Shown here in pieces: positions 1 through 4,639 of a DNA stretch of 6,058 nt. The DNA is from JAYWFX01 sp043778575 (GTDB lineage Bacteria; Patescibacteriota; JACMRA01). The DNA lies in contig JAYWFX010000078.1 of the NCBI GenBank assembly GCA_043778575.1, positions 1 to 6,058 of the forward strand. The letters run 5' to 3'. Numbering within the stretch: position 1 is the stretch's first letter; the number at the start of each line of letters is the position of its first letter. A program made the translations under genes and the position numbers. The notes under the pieces were generated by a model. It saw only the letters and a list, made by a program, of their open reading frames with translations, made no database searches and had not been told where the DNA came from.

Positions 1-1670
1 AAGACCTTGGTAAAGAATCTAGCATATAACAGGTGCATTGTGGAGTGTTCAGCACCGATAATATACTGATCTACTGGCATCCATTTTTTCATCTCAGCAG
101 CATCAGCAAGGAAATCAGTGTTTTTGGGTGAGCAGTATCGGAAAAAATACCAGCTAGAGCAGCAAAATGTGTCCATAGTATCTACTTCTCTACGAACTCC
201 ATCACCGTATTTTACTTCAGCTTCGTCATGAAAACCTATATGATCAATGAGTGGAGATCGCCCTGTAGGCATAAAGTTCACGTCATCTGGCAACAACACA
301 GGTAAATCTGATTCAGGAACCAAGCTTTCGATACCATCTCTATCATAAACAATAGGAATAGGAGAACCCCAATATCTCTGCCTAGAAACCAACCAATCAC
401 GAAGTTTGTAGTTAGTTACACGCTTTCCAATCATGTTTTGCTCTAGACTGAGTATTATCTTTTCTTTACCTTCATCAAAATTTAGACCATTAAAATCACC
501 AGAATTAGCCAAGAAATAATCTCTAGGATGTTTTTTTATAGCAGAGTAGGGGATAAACTCCTGTTGTTGTGTAGTGTATATTATGGGTAAATTGTATTTC
601 TGAGCAAATTCATAATCTCTCTGATCCTCACCCGGCACTGCCATGATCGCCCCAGTACCATATGTAGAAATCACATAATCAGCAATATAAACAGGTATTT
701 CAGCTCCATTTATCGGGTTTAGAGCCATAATACCAGATAGTTTTACACCTGTTTTATCTTTATTTGACTCTCTCTCAAGGTTGGTTTTGAGTTTTGCTAA
801 CTCTAAATACTGATCAATCTCAATACTATTCTCCGATTGATTCCTGTATTTCTGCACAACTGGATGCTCTGGAGCCAACACTAAAAAAGTAACTCCAAAA
901 ATAGTATCCACAGCCGTAGTAAAAACTGTGATATTCTCGTTTTCTCCTAATAAATCATTGATTTTAAAAACTACTTCGACTCCCTCACTCTTACCTATCC
1001 AGTTTCTTTGCATCTGTTTTGTACTTTCTGGCCAATCTAGTGAATCTAAATCATTGAGTAACCTATCAGCATAATCAGTAATCTTGAAAAACCACTGACT
1101 CATATATTTTTGTTCAACTATAGCACCAGATCTCTCTGCAGTACCATCAGCCAAAACCTGTTCATTTGCGAGAACTGTCTGATCTACAGGATCCCAATTC
1201 ACCAAGGCTTCTTTTTTGTAGGCTAAACCACGTTTGTAGAGTAGGGAAAATATCCACTGCGTCCATCTGTAGTATTCTGGTCGATGAGTAGCAATCTCAC
1301 GATCCCAGTCGTAGCTCAAACCCACTTGCATGAGTTGATCTGTAGAGACTTTGATGACCTCGTCTGTGTTTGGTCGGGGATGAATCCCAGTTTTTATAGC
1401 ATAGTTTTCAGCAGGTAATCCAAAAGCGTCCCAGCCAATCGGATACAACACACTATAGCCTCGCATTCGTGCATAGCGTGCAGTCACATCACTACCCACA
1501 TAGCCTTTTATGTGACCGACATGCATAGCGTAACCACTAGGATAGGGAAACGTCTCGAGTATATATTTTTTCTTTGAATCTGGCTTTAGGGTAGGGGTGC
1601 GATACAGGCCGTCATCACTCCATTTTTTCATCCATTTTGGCTCGATTTCCAAATGATTATAGTTTGTCAT
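1..1670 (-). CDS. leuS: Leucyl-tRNA synthetase, N-terminal part (runs off the left edge)
   Basis: Class I aminoacyl-tRNA synthetase that charges tRNA-Leu in the cytoplasm. 556 complete codons from the ATG at 1668-1670 are visible; the C-terminal part, including the KMSKS loop and anticodon-binding domain, lies outside the window. The catalytic HIGH-type motif is HVGH (residues 50-53), followed by the LeuRS signature GWDAFGLPAEN (about 79-89) and VNWDPVDQTVLANEQV (about 157-172). The CP1 editing domain spans roughly 220-400, with the threonine-rich motif TTAVDT (251-256) and the GTGAIMAVPGEDQRD segment (338-352). After it come LRDWLVSRQRYWG and the DTMDTF.CSSWYF segment near the window edge. 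Two editing-motif positions differ from the usual bacterial TTRPDT and PGHD forms (see findings). No strong Shine-Dalgarno precedes the ATG; a TTGACA-N17-TAAAAC box ends six bases before it. Family assignment is secure. Confidence 0.97.
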   Translation of the reverse strand, partial: MTNYNHLEIEPKWMKKWSDDGLYRTPTLKPDSKKKYILETFPYPSGYAMHVGHIKGYVGSDVTARYARMRGYSVLYPIGWDAFGLPAENYAIKTGIHPRPNTDEVIKVSTDQLMQVGLSYDWDREIATHRPEYYRWTQWIFSLLYKRGLAYKKEALVNWDPVDQTVLANEQVLADGTAERSGAIVEQKYMSQWFFKITDYADRLLNDLDSLDWPESTKQMQRNWIGKSEGVEVVFKINDLLGENENITVFTTAVDTIFGVTFLVLAPEHPVVQKYRNQSENSIEIDQYLELAKLKTNLERESNKDKTGVKLSGIMALNPINGAEIPVYIADYVISTYGTGAIMAVPGEDQRDYEFAQKYNLPIIYTTQQQEFIPYSAIKKHPRDYFLANSGDFNGLNFDEGKEKIILSLEQNMIGKRVTNYKLRDWLVSRQRYWGSPIPIVYDRDGIESLVPESDLPVLLPDDVNFMPTGRSPLIDHIGFHDEAEVKYGDGVRREVDTMDTFCCSSWYFFRYCSPKNTDFLADAAEMKKWMPVDQYIIGAEHSTMHLLYARFFTKV

Positions 1671-1676
1671 GCCCTG

Positions 1677-1705
1677 GTTTTACCCACTTTCTATGTGCTT
1701 GTCAA
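1677..1705 (-). promoter_or_regulatory. Candidate leuS promoter placed directly against the start codon
   Basis: On the minus strand a perfect -35 hexamer TTGACA (1700-1705) is followed after 17 bases by TAAAAC (1677-1682, four of six matches to TATAAT). Only six bases separate the -10 from the leuS ATG, so the expected transcription start falls at or next to the A of the ATG. This would give a leaderless mRNA. The -35 lies inside the inverted repeat TTGTCA-GT-TGACAA (in plus orientation 1699-1712). Prediction only. Confidence 0.5.
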
Positions 1706-1898
1706 CTGACAATTCCGACCTTATGTTTGAATTAATATTTGTACTATGGCACGGATCAAAGCCTATCAAAAACGATCGATGTACCATCAAATAATTATGC
1801 GTGTGTTGTATTATCTCAAATTTTTTTTGCTTGAGTTTATATAATTTTAGATATAGTTTTCTACGAATACCGAAGTTTTGAATCATACAAATACGCAT
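1680..1898 (-). CDS. Doubtful small ORF upstream of leuS (72 aa)
   Basis: I do not recognise this ORF. It reads MRICMIQNFGIRRK at its N-terminus, is rich in Lys, Ile, Asn and His, and shows no membrane segment, signal peptide or known motif. It overlaps no other gene, so it is not a shadow of a coding frame. An AAGG motif (1904-1907) lies five bases before its ATG, and a TTGACT-N17-TATTGT promoter candidate (1917-1945) would start transcription about 12 bases upstream. Against it, the low-complexity AT-rich composition, the lack of any recognisable fold, and its 3' end overlapping the leuS -35 box suggest it may be a chance ORF in the leuS leader. Confidence 0.22.
   Translation of the reverse strand: MRICMIQNFGIRRKLYLKLYKLKQKKFEIIQHTHNYLMVHRSFLIGFDPCHSTNINSNIRSELSVDKHIESG
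1699..1712. repeat. 14-bp inverted repeat over the leuS -35 box
   Basis: Two perfect six-base arms, TTGTCA and TGACAA, are separated by two bases. The repeat covers the -35 hexamer of the proximal leuS promoter candidate. It could be an operator, or it may simply place -35-like hexamers on both strands. No regulator is known from the sequence. Confidence 0.4.
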
Positions 1899-1916
1899 TT
1901 AGACCTTGCATATAGA

Positions 1917-1945
1917 ACAATACAAATAAATTATATTTTAGTCAA
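1917..1945 (-). promoter_or_regulatory. Distal promoter candidate facing leuS
   Basis: On the minus strand TTGACT (1940-1945, five of six matches to TTGACA) is followed after 17 bases by TATTGT (1917-1922, four of six matches to TATAAT). The predicted start near 1910 would serve the 72-codon ORF and then leuS. Just upstream of the -35 the heptamer CAGCAAG (plus-strand orientation) occurs twice at a ten-base period. Confidence 0.45.
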
Positions 1946-1953
1946 GTAGTAAA

Positions 1954-1970
1954 CAGCAAGATTCAGCAAG
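1954..1970. repeat. CAGCAAG direct repeat, ten-base period
   Basis: CAGCAAG occurs at 1954-1960 and 1964-1970, one helical turn apart. It sits directly upstream of the -35 of the distal promoter candidate and four bases from the stop codon of the 78-aa gene. The position would suit an activator site, but a 7-mer repeated twice in AT-rich DNA may be chance. Confidence 0.35.
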
Positions 1971-1973
1971 TAT

Positions 1974-2210
1974 CTATTTATCGTCTATTTCCTCATACTT
2001 ATTTAGCATCTTTAGAAACAATTGTGAATTACTAAGGTCTTGTTTAGTGCGTAAGGCTTTAAATTTATTCACCAATGACTCCTTTACGGTAATGTTTCTC
2101 AGTTTCTCAGTGCTAGCATTTTTAGGTCTACCAGCATTTTTTCTTACTCCACCAGAATTTGCCCGAGCACCACCCCAAGTGCTCTTTTTTTTCATATCTT
2201 TTTCAGCCAT
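1974..2210 (-). CDS. Small basic DNA-binding-like protein (78 aa, GRPK motif)
   Basis: The N-terminal third (residues 6-33) is Lys/Arg/Gly-rich, with WGGARANSGG followed by NAGRPK (25-30). GRP cores like this occur in AT-hooks, and GGAR...GAGRPK-type N-termini are common in small phage, plasmid and mobile-element DNA-binding proteins. Residues 38-74 look like a short beta strand (RNITVKES) followed by two helices, as in ribbon-helix-helix proteins; this is inferred by eye. I chose the ATG at 2208-2210 because GGAG lies seven bases upstream. An in-frame ATG six codons earlier would add MCWSIC and place that GGAG inside the coding region. The gene ends in TAG and is divergent from the broken gene at 2314. 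A regulator or accessory DNA-binding role is plausible, but the target is unknown. Confidence 0.65.
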   Translation of the reverse strand: MAEKDMKKKSTWGGARANSGGVRKNAGRPKNASTEKLRNITVKESLVNKFKALRTKQDLSNSQLFLKMLNKYEEIDDK

Positions 2211-2255
2211 ACATATACTCCAACACAAGATCTAAAATTGCATTCGATTATGAGT

Positions 2256-2285
2256 AGAGTAGGGGGATGAGGCGGATTTTGTCAA
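2256..2285 (-). promoter_or_regulatory. Candidate promoter of the 78-aa gene
   Basis: On the minus strand TTGACA (2280-2285) is followed after 18 bases by TACTCT (2256-2261, only three of six matches to TATAAT). The predicted start near 2249 would give a leader of about 39 bases that contains the GGAG ribosome binding site. The -35 overlaps, on the opposite strand, the TTGTCA that may serve the plus-strand gene at 2314. Confidence 0.3.
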
Positions 2286-2307
2286 AAAGATAAAATATAA
2301 CTAATCT
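2279..2307 (+). promoter_or_regulatory. Candidate promoter of the broken plus-strand gene
   Basis: TTGTCA (2279-2284) is followed after 17 bases by TAATCT (2302-2307), then exactly six bases to the ATG at 2314. This is the same geometry as the leuS promoter candidate. A second -10-like TATAAC lies at 2296-2301. No Shine-Dalgarno is visible before the ATG, which fits a leaderless or very short leader transcript. Confidence 0.35.
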
Positions 2308-2313
2308 AACTAC

Positions 2314-2822
2314 ATGTCTCAAATCGAATTACCACAACAACCAGTAGAAAATAACAGAGAAAGACCGTTAATTTTTATGAATTTCAAATCAATTAATAGA
2401 GAAGAAATGCTTAAAGGATTTAATAAAGAAGATTTAGAGTGGGTTATGGATAAATATGTGAAGAGCATATCATTTGGAGTAAAATATTTGGAGTAAAATA
2501 CTTGAAAGAAAAACTGGCAGAGGGAAACAGTGGTTTTGTTTGCATGTTTGATGGATATGACAAATACCCAGATGATAAAAATATGTTGCTAGTTCATGCC
2601 CTATGCAACCTTGGTGAGTGTTATGATAATTGTAGTAATCCTAGAAGATACGAAGAAATACAAGAAGGTGAGGGCGGCAGAGCTGTGTTAGATGGTTTAT
2701 CTGAAGATCAATATGTAAAAGGATCTTCACAAGAAATGGGGATGGCTGTAACATTCTTAAAAAATGGAGGAGTAACAATAGCTTTCCAAAAAGTAAAAAA
2801 CGCAATGCCAGACTCAATGTAA
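2314..2822 (+). pseudogene. Unrecognised gene split by a 14-bp tandem duplication
   Basis: Two adjacent ORFs, 2314-2496 (60 aa) and 2502-2822 (TTG start, 106 codons), are halves of one gene. Between them the 14-mer TTTGGAGTAAAATA occurs twice in tandem (2473-2486 and 2487-2500). Removing one copy restores a single 164-aa frame that reads SFGVKYLKEKLAEG across the junction. The restored protein is soluble-looking and acidic, with no signal peptide or membrane segment. It has four cysteines, three of them in an HALCNLGECYDNC cluster (restored residues 90-102). I do not recognise the family. The 60-aa product is probably non-functional alone. The second half could still be translated by restart, because GGAG (2490-2493) lies eight bases before the TTG. 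The MazG-like gene begins 22 bases downstream and may be cotranscribed. The duplication could be a real mutation, a switchable state or an assembly error. Confidence 0.75.
2473..2500. repeat. Exact 14-bp tandem duplication
   Basis: TTTGGAGTAAAATA is present twice without a gap (2473-2486, 2487-2500). Fourteen is not a multiple of three, so the extra copy shifts the reading frame and creates a TAA at 2494-2496. Both copies encode FGVKY in their respective frames, as expected for a recent duplication inside a coding sequence. Confidence 0.97.
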
Positions 2823-2844
2823 AAAAAGCAAAGTATACAGTAGT

Positions 2845-3237
2845 GTGTCTATAAAAAATAAACTTGTCAGGGACAAAATACCTGAAATAATCCAGTCCCA
2901 AGGGCAGTCTTGTACTACCAGAATTTTGGATGAATCTGAGTTTGAAACAGCTCTCAAAGCTAAATTATATGAAGAATATTTAGAATATATTGCGGATGAT
3001 TCTACTGAGGAAATTGCTGATATGCTAGAGGTCATCGACGCTATTTTACACCTCAGAGGATTATCGATCCGAGGCCTCGAGTCGATGAGAGCAAAGAAGG
3101 TGGAGAGGAATGGTGCCTTTGATAAGAGAGTTTATTTGATGAAAACTGTTGATGCTATAAAACCTACTGAGTTGAGTGATTTTGCTGGATCTCAGCGATC
3201 AGACTCAGACACCGAAAGTACTACACATCAAAACTGA
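2845..3237 (+). CDS. MazG-superfamily nucleotide pyrophosphohydrolase (130 aa)
   Basis: All-alpha NTP pyrophosphatase of the house-cleaning type related to phosphoribosyl-ATP pyrophosphohydrolase. Such enzymes cleave nucleoside triphosphates to monophosphate and pyrophosphate with Mg2+; the substrate cannot be read from the sequence. The N-terminal signature NKLVRDKIPEII is at residues 5-16. The metal-binding ExxE...ExxD pattern is E44-Y-L-E47 and E56-I-A-D59, followed by the helix MLEVIDAILHLRGL. A conserved end, KKVERNGAFDKRVYLM, covers 84-99. The start is GTG, chosen because the family begins almost at NKLVRDK and no in-frame ATG lies nearby; no clear Shine-Dalgarno is seen. Residues about 103-130 form a polar Ser/Thr/Asp-rich tail beyond the usual domain. 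The last 10 bp overlap the 3' end of the convergent PIN gene. Confidence 0.88.
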   Translation: MSIKNKLVRDKIPEIIQSQGQSCTTRILDESEFETALKAKLYEEYLEYIADDSTEEIADMLEVIDAILHLRGLSIRGLESMRAKKVERNGAFDKRVYLMKTVDAIKPTELSDFAGSQRSDSDTESTTHQN

Positions 3238-3662
3238 AGATGAGTCAGAAAATCATTTGGGTTGATAATCTTAGTATGATTAAACTCTCCAAGTATGAGT
3301 AAATCCTTGTCTCCAGAAACCAAAAAGTCAGCGTGTATTTCCAATGCTAACTCTAAAAACATATTATCCTTTGGATCTCTACAAATGTCTAAATGCGTTT
3401 GTACTTGGATTATTTTGTGACTTGCTTTCAAAATTTCTATAAATCGAGTGACACTACTAGAGGATAGATTTCTTTTTGCTTTTGCTGCTATCTCGAAAAC
3501 TCTACTTCCTAAAAACTTTCCTTCAATTTCACACCATATTTGCATAGAAGTGTACAGAGTCAAGCTGGTGTCTGTCAGTACGGTTTTCAAAGCTGTTTCT
3601 GGAATATTATCAAAAATAAGGGCTGATAGCAGTACATTGGTGTCAAAAATGACTTTTTTCAT
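3228..3662 (-). CDS. PIN-domain toxin, COG1569-like (144 aa)
   Basis: PIN-domain ribonuclease, probably the toxin of a type II toxin-antitoxin pair acting on cellular RNA. The fold is full length for the family. The acidic active-site residues are visible: D7 in VIFDTNVLLSA, E45 or E47 in WCEIEGKF, D96 and D99 in RDPKDN, and D118 in SGDKDLL. The pairing of RDPKDN with SGDKDLL is typical of the 'putative toxin-antitoxin system toxin component, PIN family' group. No catalytic residue appears lost, so the toxin looks intact. The ATG lies one base after the TAA of the upstream 48-aa ORF, with only a weak GA-rich stretch before it, which suggests translational coupling. The 3' end overlaps the convergent MazG-like gene by 10 bp, and no terminator is visible between them. 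The RNA target is unknown. Confidence 0.9.
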   Translation of the reverse strand: MKKVIFDTNVLLSALIFDNIPETALKTVLTDTSLTLYTSMQIWCEIEGKFLGSRVFEIAAKAKRNLSSSSVTRFIEILKASHKIIQVQTHLDICRDPKDNMFLELALEIHADFLVSGDKDLLILGEFNHTKIINPNDFLTHLQF

Positions 3663-3663
3663 A

Positions 3664-3810
3664 TTACTTTCTATCCAAAATACTATTTACGAGGTCATAC
3701 ATCTCATCTTCTTGAGGGATGTTTTGGGGGGTTGGTAGACTGTCAAAAAATGTTATGAGTTCTCCTTTTGCCTCTATTTGCTTTTGGTTATGTATCTCAC
3801 TCAACAGCAT
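3664..3810 (-). CDS. Candidate antitoxin partner of the PIN toxin (48 aa)
   Basis: A short ORF directly upstream of the PIN gene, in the same direction, with one base between its TAA and the PIN ATG. It begins MLLSEIHNQKQIEAKG, continues with a Pro/Gln-containing linker (about 26-33), and ends in an acidic helix, EDEMYDLVNSILDRK. A GTG two codons upstream (3814-3816) is an alternative start giving 50 aa; a TAA at plus 3823-3825 bounds the frame. Neither start has a Shine-Dalgarno. The position, size and acidic C-terminal helix suit an antitoxin that covers the PIN active site. No DNA-binding domain is recognisable, which is unusual for a type II antitoxin. Function is inferred only from context; I do not recognise the family. 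Confidence 0.6.
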   Translation of the reverse strand: MLLSEIHNQKQIEAKGELITFFDSLPTPQNIPQEDEMYDLVNSILDRK

Positions 3811-3819
3811 TCGCACGAT

Positions 3820-3832
3820 AGCATATTATGCT
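3820..3832. promoter_or_regulatory. Palindromic candidate operator of the toxin-antitoxin operon
   Basis: A perfect 13-bp palindrome, AGCATA-T-TATGCT on the plus strand, lies three bases upstream of the alternative GTG start of the antitoxin. It overlaps the predicted transcription start (near 3829). Autoregulated toxin-antitoxin operons usually carry such a palindrome here, so it is a plausible binding site for the antitoxin or the complex. Confidence 0.5.
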
Positions 3833-3835
3833 GTA

Positions 3836-3864
3836 AAACTACATCTTAAAAAGGTGATTGTCAA
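3836..3864 (-). promoter_or_regulatory. Candidate promoter of the toxin-antitoxin operon
   Basis: On the minus strand TTGACA (3859-3864) is followed after 17 bases by TAGTTT (3836-3841, a weak three of six match to TATAAT). An alternative -10, CATAAT, lies inside the palindrome but too far from this -35. The -35 begins one base after the gatD stop codon. Confidence 0.4.
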
Positions 3865-3865
3865 A

Positions 3866-4639
3866 CTATTTTTCTAAGAATCTCTTAATTAGGGCATGTT
3901 TAGCTTGCATAGATATTTCTATATCTAATTTGTCCAGTTTAGACAGGCATTGGGAGAGAACTTCACCACCCAGTTTGTGTTCTAGTGTCTTTTGGATTAG
4001 CCACTTGGTGATCTCTGGGTTTTTAGGCAAAAAAGAACCGTGCATATAGGTTCCAATGGTGTTTTTCTTTACACACCCTTCAATTTTTTCTTCAAAGTTA
4101 TTGCCAAAACCTCTGACTACCTTGCCCAGTGGGTAGGGAGTAGGGTCTGTAAAATACGTCTGACCACCATGATTTTCAAAACCAACCAACCTGACCCCCT
4201 CTAACCCTGCAATCTGACAATCCTCAACTATATTTCCGATACATCTGGACTGAATTTGTGCATCCATTGCCTTTGTGACCACTGGAAACCATCCTAAACC
4301 CTCTAGCTCTACACCATTTCCCGTCAAAAACCGCTCGCCAAACAGTTGGTATCCACCACAAATAGTCAGCAGTGGTCTGTCATTTTCCAAATCGTCTAAA
4401 ATTGAAGCTTTTTTTCCCATCAGATCACTAGCAACTTTTTCTTGTTCTTTGTCCTGACCTCCTCCCATAAAATATATATCAGTGTGCTCAGGTAACTCTG
4501 CAGCTATCTCAACTGGCTGATAAATAACCTCTATATCAATCTCGCGATAAAAGTATTTGAGTGCTATGATATTTCCCATATCTCCGTAGAGCGACATTGA
4601 ATTAGGGTACAGGTGGGTGATGTTGATTGTGGTGGACAT
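3866..4639 (-). CDS. gatD: GatD, glutaminase subunit of the lipid II amidating enzyme
   Basis: Type 1 (CobB/CobQ-like) glutamine amidotransferase that releases ammonia from glutamine. Its partner MurT uses the ammonia to amidate D-glutamate in the lipid II stem peptide on the cytoplasmic side of the membrane. Recognised by LYGDMGNIIALK (17-28), the oxyanion-region MGGGQDKEQ (58-66), nucleophile Cys94 in LTICGGYQ, ELEGLGWF (111-118), Arg132, GFENHGGQTY (153-162) and catalytic His200 in GTYMHGS. These align by eye with remembered Staphylococcus aureus GatD, whose nucleophile is also Cys94. Length is 257 aa, slightly above the usual 240-245. The ATG at 4637-4639 starts directly before the conserved N-terminal strand (INITHLYP); no Shine-Dalgarno precedes it. 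MurT is normally encoded next to gatD, but here the neighbours are the divergent tuf and the PIN operon. Confidence 0.93.
   Translation of the reverse strand: MSTTINITHLYPNSMSLYGDMGNIIALKYFYREIDIEVIYQPVEIAAELPEHTDIYFMGGGQDKEQEKVASDLMGKKASILDDLENDRPLLTICGGYQLFGERFLTGNGVELEGLGWFPVVTKAMDAQIQSRCIGNIVEDCQIAGLEGVRLVGFENHGGQTYFTDPTPYPLGKVVRGFGNNFEEKIEGCVKKNTIGTYMHGSFLPKNPEITKWLIQKTLEHKLGGEVLSQCLSKLDKLDIEISMQAKHALIKRFLEK

Larger units (their letters stand above)
1671..1973. other. Spacer between leuS and the 78-aa gene
   Basis: This 303-bp AT-rich stretch holds no convincing gene apart from the doubtful 72-codon ORF. It contains two minus-strand promoter candidates (1917-1945 and 1677-1705), the 14-bp inverted repeat at 1699-1712, and a phased CAGCAAG direct repeat at 1954-1970. 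An imperfect CTCAA/TTGAG pair (1815-1819 and 1831-1835) around a run of eight T is too weak to call a terminator. I see no tRNA or T-box-like leader. If the distal promoter is used, the leuS transcript would have a leader of about 240 bases. Confidence 0.6.

Noticed and set aside
1815..1835. CTCAA/TTGAG hairpin with a run of T as a terminator
   Set aside because: A five-base stem with an 11-base loop, and the T run inside the loop rather than after the stem, does not fit an intrinsic terminator.
2211..2228. Upstream ATG adding MCWSIC to the 78-aa protein
   Set aside because: The GGAG ribosome binding site fits the downstream ATG, and the extra residues are unlike the basic N-terminus.
2047..2235. 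Plus-strand 62-codon ORF with a hydrophobic, Phe-rich product
   Set aside because: It is antisense to the 78-aa basic protein. The Phe runs are simply the reverse complement of its Lys codons.
2641..3035. Two minus-strand ORFs (2641-2901 and 2814-3035)
   Set aside because: They lie opposite the second half of the broken gene and the MazG-like gene, which has clear family motifs. They have no recognisable content.
3228..3237. UGA read as glycine (alternative code of Gracilibacteria/Absconditabacteria)
   Set aside because: The MazG-like and PIN genes end sensibly at TGA, the sequence beyond quickly hits more TGAs, and no long gene contains an in-frame TGA.
3448..3738. Plus-strand 96-codon ORF
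   Set aside because: It is antisense to the PIN toxin and the candidate antitoxin and has no family features.
3858..4457. Plus-strand ORFs at 3858-4049 and 4275-4457
   Set aside because: Both are shadows of gatD, whose catalytic residues are all in the minus-strand frame.
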